DNA of 64,000 nt from the NCBI RefSeq assembly GCF_000006565.2, contig NC_031478.1:3677127-3741126 (forward strand). The letters run 5' to 3'. Origin of the DNA: Toxoplasma gondii ME49 (lineage: Eukaryota > Apicomplexa > Conoidasida > Eucoccidiorida > Sarcocystidae). Under the pieces are notes generated by a model. That model had not been told where the DNA came from and made no database searches. It saw only the letters and a list, made by a program, of their open reading frames with translations. Below, one piece after another: positions 17,671-29,808 of this stretch. Both the position numbers and the translations under genes were made by a program. The stretch's first letter is position 1. Each line of letters starts with the position of its first letter.

Positions 17671-19953
17671 TTTAGAGAGGGAGAATCGCGAGTTTGTGTC
17701 GGATTTCAAGCTCCACTGTGAGAACCAGAGTTGCTGTTGCTACATGGTGAAAAGGCTACCTTGCGTGCTGAGAGTTGAGTATCTCGCGTCTGGTCCTCCA
17801 CGGCAGGAAGCTCACAACACGTTTTTTCTTTCCTCCCCCAGTTTCTGTTCCCGCCTGGCGAAGGTTGTTTTCCATTTTCAAAATTTATCTCGGCCAATCG
17901 CTCTTTCTTGGTAGGGAGCAACGAAATGGGTGATACACTGCGGAGCACTTCAACACAAACCCATAACTTCGGCATAAACGAACTATAAAGTACAGGATTC
18001 AAAAGTGATTTTTAGAAACGGAAGGAAACGTTAAGTGACCTAAAACACCCCCATCAGAGTTCCCGCAATTTGTTGTGCCGGGACACGTAGCCTTCTGCTG
18101 TCTCGGGAGAAGGTAGCCCGCGTTTCCGGTAGATCGGCTGTGTTGTGGGATTTTACGCGTTCCCACCGCGATGGTTGTTCCAGCCTGCGTTCATTCCCTT
18201 TCGAATTTCGCGAGACTCGAGCCGACGGGGGCATCCTCTACGAAACGTTTCGTCACTTCGGAAGGCTTTACATGCTACGCAAGCTGCTTTCCCGCTTCTG
18301 TCGACAACCCTACACGTGGATTGGTTGCTGCAGCTGAGACTCAAAAACGGAATGCTACGCAGAGCGCCTCAACAGGAAAGGCAGGCGGCACGAAAGTGGG
18401 GGCAAATTGCGCCCCGTTGTTGGTTTTTCCGACCGGCAGACGCTGGAAATACACGTGCGTTCGGTAAAACACCAACGCATCACGCTCTTTCCAGTCCCGT
18501 TTGAGCTGCCACCCAGAGAGTGTCGGAGCCTGCGGGAAGCACTCGCCAAGGCGGGCAAAACAGCAACTCGAGGGAGATGCAAGGCCCCACGGCTTAGAGA
18601 AACCACAGCAAACAAAGTGCGTTTCTTGCGGAAAGCGAGCGTTTTGTTTCTGCTGACCGCTCGGCTGTCGCGCGCGACGCGAGCTGTGCTTGGAGTGGCA
18701 CCTGGTCACGAAACGCCCTGACAGCATCGCACCTACGCACGGTCTGAGCTCCTGACCCGCTCGGGAAAACACGAAAGATACCTTTCCCAGGAATCCCCCG
18801 ACAAGCGCCCGCCAGTTTCGGGTGTAAATACACCTCAGTCCTGATCTCACTGTTTGAGCGTTTGGGGCATCGTGTGTCTTGTCGGTTTACGCAATTTGGT
18901 GGAAGTGTTCAGCTCACGTGTTTCGCATGGACTGGACCTTCAAAAGAAAAGAATCACTCTGGCGGTTCGTGATCGTGATTTGTACCGCGAAAGCGCGACA
19001 CTAGCTAGAGGCGGTATCCCTTCCGGACTTCCGCTGCAGGGGCGTGTGTCGGTGAAAATGGCCTCCGAGCGGCGGCCTACGGGTGGGGGTCAGTTCGGAG
19101 CGGAGGCTTTTTCCCTGGAGCAGACGATTTGACACAGAGAAACAAAGGCTTCTCAGACGGGGATACGAGAAGCGACATCCTCTGTGCCGCCGCCCACTCC
19201 ACTCTCCTTTCTTGTGCGTCTGCGAGGACGAGTAGGTGGAAAAGCTTCGCAGACGCCAACACGCCTACAGGGACCTTGTCATGCTCTGCGTCGACTGCCG
19301 TCGGCGCTCTTCAGTGTACACTCCAGAATAGGGACGAAGGCAAGCAGAGACACAAGAAAATCGGCTCGTGGCAGGAGTTGAGGAGCCAGGGGCTTCTGGC
19401 TGAAGAAGCAACTCTTTCGCTTCAATGAAGCGAGCACTCGTTCTCTGTCGCCCGCCCATCCTCTTGAAAAAAAATGACAAAACGACTCTCCGCAGTGAGG
19501 TATTTGAATGACACTCGGAAGACGCATCAACAGAGGCAAACACAGGAGCGCGCGACGCGAAAAAAAAAGACTGGAGACGCAGTGAGCAACATTACTCGAC
19601 GGCACTATAAAAGGACGTGAGAGCACAAATGGAACACTCAGAGCGAGAGGAGCATGCACACACAAGCTGTACAGACACGGATCGCTCTGCCCCCTCGTGA
19701 AATAAAAAAGGGAGATGAAAAGAGAACGATAAATTTTCTCCCCTTCACTCCTTTCCCTTGTCCCTCTCCGTCGCCTACACGTCCTACGAACTGGTCGTCC
19801 CTTTCGTTCTCCTGCTGCTGCGAAAGACTTCTTTTTCTCCGCAGTTCTCCGCCCAGTCTCCTCCCTCCCTTCTGTCCATCTACTTCCTGCTTCCCTTCTC
19901 CCCCCTCTAAGCGGGAGCCTCCTCTGACAAAAGTTTCACTCTTTTACAAGAAA

Positions 19954-22900
19954 TCACCGGAGTCCCGCTCTTTGCTTGAGAAGCTCGAGAACGGCCGCTT
20001 GGCCAAAGGTGAGGCGGGGGTTGTCAGCTACGGCTCTCGCCCCGGGTGTCTCTCCTGTGTCTCTGTTGCCCCGCGCGCCGCCTTCGCTCTTCGGCGCCAT
20101 CCGTTCGTAGAGGAAGTCCAGCACACTCCTCGCGCACTGTTCCCTGGCTGCGCGGAGTCTCTCCCTCTCGCCGTCGTCGCTGGGCGTCTGCCTCGCGGTT
20201 CTCTCGCTTTCCCGGTCGCGCATCAAGTGACGCACGAGCTCCTTCCTCAGCGCCTCCAAGTTCTCCTGCTCCCGAAGCCTCTCTAGCGATGCATGCACCT
20301 GCGCTGTCTCGCCTCTAGCATCTCTCTCGCCTCTGGCGGCTCTTTCGTCTCCAACCAGAAGTCCGGCTCGGCGCCCAAACAGGGCGTTCGTGAGGCTCGA
20401 GAGAGACGAGGCTCGTCCAGCCCCGCAGACGGCCTCCCCTAAGTGACTGAGGAGGTGGTGCTGGGCAGCAGATGCTGTCACCTTAGGCGCCGGAGCGACC
20501 GCGGCAGAAAGAGGCGTCTGTCCCCTTTCGATCCCGCGTTCCACGGCCCGCCCAGCCTCCTCACGGCCTGGTGCCCGAAGCAGCGGAGGCGCCTGCAGGT
20601 CGCAAGCAGCTGCGCAAGCAGCGGCGCAAACCGGCGAGGAGGCGCAAACCGGCGAGGAGGCGCAGGCCGGGGAGGAGGCACAGGCCGGGGAGCCCGACCC
20701 AGAGGCCGGCAGAGACACCGGGGCGCGCGAGTTCTGAAGGGGCAGAGACAGTTTCCGGCGCGAACTAGCAAGAGGCAGAGACAGTGTTGGGCAGGAGACA
20801 GGTAACTCTGCGAGGGCGTGTGAGGCACCGGAGGCTTCGGGGACCTGTGAGAGGGACGAGGACGCGCCGGAAGAGTTTCTTTCTGATCGCTTCCGAGCGA
20901 GAAGAGCTGCCGAGGGAGGGGCGTCTGGACGCGCGTCATCCGAGGAGTTCTTCGAGGTATCTGAGACAGCGAGAGGCGCGCGTCGCTCCGCCGCCTCCAG
21001 AAGCTGGCAACTCTGTCGGTCACTGGCTTCTGGGCTTCGTTTCAAGGAAGCGACAGCGTGGCGCAGTCTGGCGTTCTGAGGCGACATCGACGAGTCAGAC
21101 TCGACGTCCTCTTCCCTCTCAGTCCCCGCCAGTCCAGCAGAAGAGTTCGCATCGTCCTCGGCGAGAGATGGAAAGTGCAGCTTCTCCAAGTGACGCCACA
21201 GCTGCTCAGCCATATCGCGCACCAACTGAGAAAAAAGAGCGAAGAAAAAGTGCAGCCAAAAAGTTAAAAGACGCGACCAAGAGAGGGCGGGATGGAGACG
21301 CGAGGCGGCCTTTGCGGCTGCAGAGGAAGCGACAAAAGGCGTGGACTATGGAATCAACCGCGAAACTCCACGAGTCGAAAAAGGAGAGAAGCGATAGCAG
21401 GTGCTGGCAGTGCCTGAGATGACGGATAAGCACGCACAGGCGAGGACATCACTGGAAGGACACTTACAGAGAAACTCGAAGCAGTTCGGGGACGAAAAAA
21501 ACTCACCTCAGCTTCGGCTTTTCCAGCGAAACCTTTCGCGCGCCACTCTTGTTCTTCCTCTTCTTCTTCTGCGCGTTTTCTTCTCGTTTCTTCGTCAGTT
21601 CCATCTTCTTCGTAGGCTTTTTCGCGTTCGTCTTCCGAGGCCTCGAGGTGACTCTCCTTCTCTTCCGGTTCTTCCTTCTCTTCTGTCTCGCGCTCGGCTT
21701 CGGCCTCTTCGCCTGTCGCGTCATCTTTCCCCTGCAGCTCGCAGCCGTCCTCTTCGCCTCCGACTTTCTCGTCCCCGCCTCCCGATCCTTGCTGTCTCGC
21801 CTCTCCCCCTTCTCCATTCGCCGCATGCATCCCCAGCGCTCCGTCTCGTTCTCCGCGTTTGTTCCCCTCTTCCTCTCCTCCCTGGCCCGGTTGTGTCTCC
21901 GCCGCCTTCCCTTCTGCTTGTCTCCCCTTCCTGCCACAGTCTCCGGAGTCCTCTTCCGCCTCCCCATTCTCCTTCTCGTCCATCACCTTCGCCGTCTCTT
22001 CCTCTCTCTTTCCAAGGCCTTGGCTTCCTTTCTCTTCTCGCCGTCCAGGGCGAAATCTGTTGTGGCCGAGCCTGCGTTGGAGGAGGATTTTCTGCTGTCT
22101 CCGTGGGGCTAGACTCTTTCCGCCGACTGCATGCGCAGCTTCTGTCCGAAGGCGTTCTGCTCCCGAGTGGACTGCGGCACGATCCCAGGAGACAGGCGCT
22201 CCAGATGAGAAGAATGAACGCCTGTCTCCTGGGGACTTCCCAGCTCGGCCTTTGGTGGCAGTGACTCTCGAAGGCGCAGAGGGGAAGAGACCTAGACGCT
22301 CCAGAGCGTCCAACTCCTTGCCCCAGCGACTCATGGCGAGAGCGCGAGAGCTCGACGAGATCCAGGCAAGGACGGGGACCGGCCAGACCTTCTTGAAGCG
22401 CGCGTGGAAGTAGACCAGCTTCTTGAGGAGAGGCAGCGGCAGGAGCACAGACATTTGGTTCAACGTCTTGACAGGGACGTCGAAGTCGTTCTGATACTTC
22501 CAAAAATACCGTCGACACCAGGTCGCGTCGCGGTTCGCGTACAGCTGCTCGAACACTGCCTGCTGGAGGGTTTCCTCCTGCACATTCTCCGTGAAGGGAA
22601 GCAGGAAAGCCGGAGAAGGAAACAAGTCGGAGGCCTCCGGTCGAGGCTGAGGCTGAGGCATCGCCCCTTGGAGAATCAAGCGCACGGGGACGCGGAACGG
22701 CGTCGAAACGAGAGGCGAGGAAGCAGACACCGGCAGCGGCGCAGGCAGGGGATGCAGGAGACGGTCTCGAAGGGCATCGTCTGAGGGCATCGACCTCCGG
22801 GAGGAAGACGAATCTGTGTCTCCAGCAGGGTCACTCTCAGCTCTCTCCACGCCTGTCGGCTTCTCGTCCGACGCGGACGGCCCCGGTTCTTGCTTTAACG

Positions 22901-24681
22901 GCCGTAAACCGCTCTCTTTCTCGTTCTTCACGAAGCTGGCGGTGGCGCGTGAGTTCGGCTGCGCAGCCTCAGACGCGAGGCCGTGACTGCCGCCTTCTTT
23001 CTTCTCGCCCAGGGCGGCTGCTCCATCTTCCCTGTGTTCTCGCCGGTGGGTCTCGGTCTGCGAACTCTGCCTTTCTGGTCCCTCTCTGAGAGTTTCGTTC
23101 TCGCCCTTGGTCGTTCTCCCGCAGCTGCTTTCCTCTGCCTTCTTCTGTACGTACACCCGGAACTTCTCGATGACGTGGCGGACGAGCAGCCGGTAGCGCC
23201 CGCAGAGCAGGTGGAATTTGAGCGACTCTTCGCAGAGTTTCGTCATCCACCGGCTGTCGACAAAGTCCCTGACTCGAAGACCGCCGCCGGGAGCCGGCGC
23301 CAGGTGGCTGTGAAGAACGTGGCTGAGTCCAGGACCAGACGTTCCTCCACAGTCTTTGTTTTCAAAGGGAGAGGACGGTCCGCTGCCCTCTCGCTCTCGG
23401 CTCTGCCCACAGTCGTCGCACGCCCCAGGAGACGCCGGTGCCGGCCCTGAGAGTCGCGGCTTCACTGCGCGTCTTTCCTCTTCTCCGCCGTTGCTCGCGT
23501 CCGACGCAGCCGGATTTGGAGACAAGGACCTTTTAGAGCGAGACAGCACCGCAGCCGCCCGCGACGCAGCTCGCGGGCCGTGGGCGGTGTCTGGACACTT
23601 GGCGCCGTTTCGCGGAAATGTCCCGGAGGCGTCCGACTGCCGCCGGTTGGAGAGTTTGACAGCATCGACAGTTGCGAGATCCTTTTCGGTCGCCTTTGAG
23701 TCGAAGGACTCGTCTAAAGAAACGCCCGGACAGCCTTCAAGCGGCTCTGCAGGAGAAGCGGCTGTCATTGCGGCGACGCCGTTCGCGGACGGGGAGCTCG
23801 TCTTTGAGCCCCGCGTTGCGGGAGTGGACGGCGTGTCCACGTCGCTGTGAAGAGAAGGCATAACAAAGAAAAAGACTCACAGCAGACGAGGTGACGCTTC
23901 GGCAGCAGAGGCCTGCTGACGCGGTGTCGAGAAGAGCTCCAGTGAAACACCGCGCAAACACAAGGTGCATGCAAAGTCCATTTCACACTCGGAAAGATAA
24001 AAGAGAAGTGGCTGTTGTGGGCTTGAGTCTCTACTTGGCTATATATATATATATATATATATGCATATCTACATATATGGGTGTGTGTTTACACTGCTGC
24101 AGTTGGTGTCGAGGTCATTCAGCTCAGATCGACCTCTTGGAAACCGACGAGCAGGAAGTCCCTTTTTGAGGCGATTTAGAGGGAACTCCGACGCAGGGAG
24201 CGAGCCAGAAATAGCGCAGTGTCCATCTTTTTAGTTGGGTGAGCTCCGCTCTTAGAGAGCATTCCGGACATCTCTTCCACTCTCATCCCACAACGCCATT
24301 GGAGGCACGAACCGAAGTGGGTTCGAGCCAAGTGCTGCCGTAAAAAAGAGCCTGGGTCGCCTCGGTGTCTGTTTGAGAGAAGAGTTCTCATGCTTACTTT
24401 GGAGACACTTTGTCGAGCTCCTCAGGATGCTCCGGAAGTTCTCGACTGGGAACCTCAGCGCTGTCTGAGGCGTCATCGCTCCGGCCGCCGTCCTCCGCCT
24501 CTTCCTCCCTGTGGCGCCTAGCGGATTTCTCCACAGTTTTCCACGCGAGGGAAAGTGTCCTGGCGCCGCGTTTCGTTCCGCGGGAAGAGGCTGGAGAGGA
24601 GGGCGACGGAGAGGGGCTGCTGCTCCCAGGAAGCACCCGCGCCGACGGCCCAGCGGATTGGGAGACCAGCTCAGCCTCCAT
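19954..24681 (-). CDS. Large three-exon protein of unknown function (1297 aa)
   Basis: Join 24398..24681, 21507..23844, 19954..21225 on the minus strand. Intron 1 has donor CCAAA|GTAAGC and acceptor CCTTCTCTTCACAG; intron 2 has donor GCTGAG|GTGAGT and acceptor TTTTTTCTCAG. Phases match (2, 0). The central frame alone could start at ATG 23861, but that ATG lies in the pyrimidine tract of the intron 1 acceptor, so the upstream exon (MEAELVSQSAGPSARV) is preferred. The only folded-looking parts are a Leu/Cys-rich block (LCEESLKFHLLCGRYRLLVR) and a Trp/Tyr-rich block (ATWCRRYFWKYQNDFDVPVK, then PLLKKLVYFHARFKKVWPV). Long Glu/Lys/Gly-rich and Ser/Ala-rich tracts surround them. I do not recognise the family. 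A nuclear or cytoplasmic location fits the absence of a signal peptide or membrane span. Confidence 0.75.
20623..20691. repeat. 18-bp coding tandem repeat in the 1297-aa protein
   Basis: Nearly four copies of an 18-base unit (GGCGCAAACCGGCGAGGA on the plus strand) are read on the minus strand as ASSPAC/ASSPVC repeats. Confidence 0.8.
24040..24078. repeat. AT microsatellite in intron 1
   Basis: A short (AT)n run lies inside the proposed intron 1 (23845-24397) of the 1297-aa protein gene. Confidence 0.85.
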
Positions 24682-27600
24682 TGCAGTGTTGTGGGAGGTG
24701 TGGCGGAGGAAAGCCGCCGGAGGATTTAAAAGATTCAAAAGAATTGGAGCCGAGGAAAGTTAAAAACGCGTTCAAAAGGAGAGTGCTCTGCACGAAAGCT
24801 CGAGACCGAGAAACAGTGTGTCTGTACACCGGAAGTCGTGCTATAGGGCACGAGTGCTGGCGGATGACGCCTGAGCGGGCAGATTTTTGTGACAGGGGAA
24901 AAGGCCGCGGGAAGAGGGATTTCTTGGACAAAGGAGCGAGGCTCGGAACAGTGTGACGCGGGAGCAAGGTGGGAAGTGTGGCTGCAGAAGACAGCGAGTC
25001 GGTCAAGGTAAAGAACCTCGGAGAGCGACCACCGTCGGCTGCGTGACACCGCATGACATGGTGACAGAGACTGCAAACGAAGGGAAACCTGAGGAAAGCG
25101 ACTTGGGGCAAGATGCCGCAGAGTTTGAGGGCAGAAAGGACCCGCGGGAGGAGTGAAACCGCCGGTCGGAAACGAGAGGAACCGAGCAGCCACGGACTGG
25201 GCATATCAGGGGGAAGTCCGGAGGAAGCAGGCGCGTGGACCGCAAGAAATTGCGAAAGAGCCAAGACGAAGAGAATCGACGGACGAGGAAACGAGGAAAC
25301 TTGAAAAGGCCAGCCGCGCCGGGGACAGGAGCGGGAGGCCTCGCGTGGAGACGAGGACCGGAAAGACATTCGACAGATTGCCACGCGGGAAACACGCGCC
25401 TTTCCCGAAGGGGAACAAAAGGAGGCAGAGAACAAAAAGACAAAGGCGATACCAACGGCAGACCTCTCAACAAAAACGACTCGACAGCCTTTTCACGGAG
25501 ACACGTATGGAGAGCGCAAGACTTTCTGGGGTCTTGCCCGCATGGCGGTTGCGAGTTTCAGAAAGGAGAAAGTGCCCGCCTTTCGAGGAAGCCAGAAAAA
25601 CACTGCACAGATGCAGGAGAACAGAAAAAAGGGAAATTTGCACCGTCGAGGCCTTCTCCCGCATCGCGTTCCGCCCGCTGTCTTGTCGGCGCGGGAACTC
25701 CTGCCGCTACCTCTGTAGGAAATCGAGGCTGGGTGAGAACCGCCGTCTGGTGGGACGAGTTTCCGCAAAACGAGTGGAACGCGGGAGTTCCTGGCCACTC
25801 GAGTCTCAGCTCTCTACCTGGAGGAAAGGTGCAGAAGACCTAAGCCGATCCCGAGAGAAAGAGGCACGAAACATGCTAGGTGACGCGAGAAACAGCTAAG
25901 CCGCAGGAGCAGAAAAAGGGCGTGGAAAGAAGACGCGACACACGGGGTAGTGAGCTCGGAGTTCTCCTTGTTTCTCAAGCCAAAGAGGCACTCGACTACT
26001 CCGGCAGTCCGTCGCACCCCGCCGCCTGCTGTTTCCAACCTTCGGCGTATACGCGAGATTCATCGCTGTCTCAGTGAGCTGTCTGCATTCTCGAGGAAAA
26101 CTCTGCTCGGCCCGGGGTGCTCTGGCCGGCGTTCTGTCGGGCGCAATCCCCAAGTGGCTTTTTCAGCGAAATCCGCATCTTGCCGCAGAAACATGTTGCA
26201 CCGAGGACACAAATCGCAGTCCAGGAGAACAGGTGGAGATGTTCGCGAGGCCTGGAGATGGGGCGTCGTGGCAGAGAGCAAGACACGTGGAAGAGGGCAA
26301 GTGCAACTACACTCGGGCTTCCTCCTTTTCTTCACGGGTCGGGGTTCGCTTAGAAAGAATTCTCTACAGGGGTTTGACCTCGAAGACAGTGAAAGGGCTA
26401 GAAACTTGAGGTAGCTCTGTGCTTCTGAGGAAAAACACAGGTCCGGGACCGGAGAACTTCTGTACACTCACGGCTTGTATTTTGGGGCCGCTTAGCAGCA
26501 ACGACTTGCTTTACACACTTTCGAAGGCCATATCCCCAAATGTCTGTTTCCTCCTGGCAACCAGCGGATTTTTTGGAAGTTCACGCCCTCGGTTGCCAGC
26601 GGCCGTGTGCATATCCGCGTTCCTCGTTTCAGTGCCTGGACACTACAGGAAATGCTCGGACACCGGTCCCCGGGGACTGCTCGATTTGCACGGGGTGCGT
26701 TCGTCTCGCTGTAAACTCTTCACTTTCAAGCGCGACACGGTGGAAATCCACTTTCCTACGCACGGGTGAAGGAACGGCAAGGCGCAACACACAGTCCCGT
26801 GGGGGAGTTGTGCCAGTCAGTGCCGAAGAGGGCTGAAAGATACATCCCAATGATTCGAGGTGTAACAGAAGCCGCCCGATCCTTAGTTCACCCGAGGCGA
26901 ACCAGCATCCGGTCGTGTGAAAAACTCGAAAGTGGTCGGCTAAACAACGCAAAAAGAAGAGTCCACCCTTCTGTACCACATGCCCTCTGCGGTTATCGTG
27001 CATTGCGTGGCAATTGCTGGTGACGCTTGGAGGAGACACCCGATATGCTTTTCAGCGAACTGTGACACTGTCCTGTGCAGTTCTACTTGTTTCGGAAAAG
27101 GTAACAATTAGTTTGAGGCAGGCAAGCCTGCAGGAGGCAACCACTCGAGAGTCGCATTTGCCTGGTCATGCACGGCGGAAAATCGTCTTGTTGCTTCGAT
27201 AGCTACGGAAGCAACAAAGTCGAGTGGTACGTCCAGGTCTATAAACGTTCAGGGACTCTTACACGGTTCAACTCGACGGTGTCCTTCAGATTGAAACTGA
27301 AACGAGAGATGGGTAAAAGGTTCCAGACGAAAATCAAATTTTGACTCCGTCGTGTTCTGTCGGTGGCCGCACACAGTGAATTGAGAGCTGGTTGGGAAAC
27401 GCATTTGCATTCTGCGGAGTTCGTCAAAGGCGCAAAAGCGACAAGCTGAGACAGAGCCCTGCCCGTCGCAGAAGACAGCGAAACTACTCATCAGGAGATC
27501 TTGAATCCTCAGTATCAAGAAAAACAGGGTTGCGTGTACCTTAAAACTGTAGCCATATTCAGTATCCTAGCAACCGTAATGTCTGTGTTCATCCGATTTG

Positions 27601-29808
27601 TTATACTAACGTGAACACACAAGAGCGTCAAATATAACAGTATGTTCCTGAATGTCACGGTACAAGCTAAGGAGCAACACTGAAGCACACCACAAACTGT
27701 GAGACTGAAGTCGAAAAGACTATTCTTCTGGTTGGTTTGGGAGGTACGGTTGACCGACGGAATTTCAGACTGCAGGTCACGGCACAAAGTGAAACATGTT
27801 CGGAGCGTGTCACGGGTGGGTCCATTTCACCAAAAGAATTAATGCGGTTGGTGAGCATGTGTTCCGATTTTCTGTGCATGTTTTTTCTGCACACAAAGGC
27901 GACACTATATTCGACGAACAGCAGTACGATTCCCGCGCGGACGACGGTATCTGTCCACACCTGTGATGGACTTTTTCTGCGATGTTCTGTGAGTAAGCTC
28001 TAAGCGAGAAGGGAAGTGTGTTTCAAAGTGAAGGATTGTTCGGCCGGGATGCTAGAGATCGAAGTTTGGACAGTGTTCAGTAGCGAGACGCTGCGGGTGC
28101 AGATACAGCCGAAGGTCCATTCTCAGGTCGTAGTGAAGTCTCGGGGAGCGTGGAGTGGTTCTTGTTCTTTTTCTCCGAAGGAATTAAGGGTCTATGTGCA
28201 GTAGTTTATCAACGGAATTCTTTCTGCTACTTTCACTAGCAGTTCCTTCTACTATGCACTTTATGCGCACCCATTTCCGCCAGACTTTTGCACGCGATAG
28301 TTCCGTTAGAAGCGAAAATCGCCGCAAAACGCGCCTTTTCCGTGAAGCGCACTTCCGTTCTCGTCGTCAGTATGTTCTCAAAGTACCTGAAGCGAAGTGG
28401 TCTCTGTAATGTAACGGGATTTTCGACCGAAACTGCGATAGATCAATATATCTTGGATGGTTGTATCTTATGGAGTAGCTGTCAATCGACCGTGCGACTT
28501 CTAGGTTGTCCACGTGCCGTGCTTTAGCCTAGAGAAGGAAAACTTCAGACGAACTGAAGCGTAAAACACAAGTAATTTGACGAGGTTGCCTTCACTCGCG
28601 AGACAAAAGGAGCCTCCGGAGAAAGAAAAAGGCTTTCCGGGGACAAAGATAGGAAACACACGAGCATTGAAGTCCCTACGATGTTGAATCCAAAACTTGA
28701 CAGCCCTGTACGGTCAAAAGGCAGCCAACAACGAGTTCGAGCGACGAAAAGCAACGGTTTCGTTTCCGTGTCACGTTGCAAATGACGTATCTCTACGGTG
28801 AGCCAGGGAGGCGAAAAAATTGGAGAGAACCAGCACATCGAAAAGGAACGCGGATTCCAGATTTCCTCAACGAGGGATTTCCTCAGTCGTGTTTTCTTCC
28901 TCGTTCAGGAGGTGTGGACGTCCCAAATCGACAGCTGCTGCAGGCCTCGCCTTCTGTACAGAGACAAAAAGCAACAGAAAAACTGCCGTAGGACTGAAAC
29001 CGTTTTCCTTTCGAGCACCCACCGAATAACCGTAAACCCCAGTCCAAAGTTTCCCGAGTCAGATGCTTCTCGCTCCCAGACGTTGTCGATCTGCAACACA
29101 TAGTCCGTGGATCCCCGACCTAAACCGCAGGTGGAAAGGTGGCGACTTCAGCGACGAGACTCGAGCAAATTGCGGACCGGTCAAGTTTTACGCGTTTCTT
29201 TCGAGCCTGTCTAAGTTAAGACGCACTACGAGGTTTCCCGCCGTAAGAGGGCGGCGAATCTCTCCACTTCGGTTTTCCTTTCTCCTGTTCCCTAGTACCA
29301 CGAGGCGTTTTTCTATATTTGCAAGCTCACTCTCTCCGAGACACAGAACGGCGGGTTCTAGGTTTCTAAACCGTAGACCCTCGACTGACGCGTAAATCCA
29401 TCATGCACCCTTTGCTCTCAACCTCGCAATTCACTTTCCGTCTGCTCTGCGCACTGGGGTGCCGACCGTCAATCCGCGACGCTACCTCCCTTCTCTCTTT
29501 GCTCCACCGAGGCGCTCTCGATCGCTGGACTTGTGTGTCGAGGCAACATCCTGTACTTTGCTCGTGCTCGTACCGAACTTCAGTCGAGGCGAAGGAAAAC
29601 AGAAAAGCCGCGGTGGCTGCGGTGCCCACCAGAACGGTGCTGCAGAGTTGCTGAAGGAAGGGCACGAACGAAGAAGAGTTGAAGGGAAGCAGAACGCGCG
29701 CTGCGTCCCGAGTCCTGGAGAGAGACACACCCCACAGGAACGCGGAAGAAAGAAGGCAGCAGACGTTGAGTGACAAATCGGCTTTGCGTCCGAAGGCAAC
29801 AAGGAAGT
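24682..29808. other. Long 5' flank and intergenic region, no supported gene
   Basis: The first 1.5 kb carries long frames on both strands, such as 24671-25435 (-) and 25153-25899 (+). These conflict with each other, have no domains and overlap the expected promoter and 5' UTR of the 1297-aa protein gene. From 26.4 to 29.3 kb the DNA is more A+T-rich with short ORFs only. It contains copy 2 of the dispersed repeat. The 157-codon frame at 29366-29839 (-) overlaps the end of the next spliced gene in another frame and is probably 3' UTR. Confidence 0.5.
27537..27676 (+). repeat. Dispersed repeat, copy 2
   Basis: Aligns with 2370-2512 in the same orientation, sharing CTTAAAACTG, CATATTCAGTATCCTA, the GTGAACACA block and the CAAGCT block. 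It has no coding capacity. Confidence 0.55.

Larger units (their letters stand above)
16257..19953. other. Microsatellite-rich spacer between two convergent genes
   Basis: No ORF in this 3.7-kb stretch shows a recognisable domain or a convincing splice chain. It should contain the 3' UTRs of membrin (+) and of the 1297-residue protein gene (-). Three AT-rich arrays lie at 16443-16588, 17412-17496 and 17611-17670. The 167-codon frame at 18341-18850 (-) looked random. Confidence 0.5.

Noticed and set aside
24671..25435. 254-codon minus-strand ORF overlapping the first exon of the 1297-aa protein
   Set aside because: It is in a different frame from the spliced gene, has no domain and consists mostly of Ser/Pro/Leu/Phe typical of a pyrimidine-rich strand; it is best seen as 5' U-rich flank.
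25153..25899. 248-codon plus-strand ORF, Arg/Lys/Glu-rich
   Set aside because: Purine-rich strand opposite a pyrimidine-rich 5' flank; no motif, and several overlapping frames are equally open.
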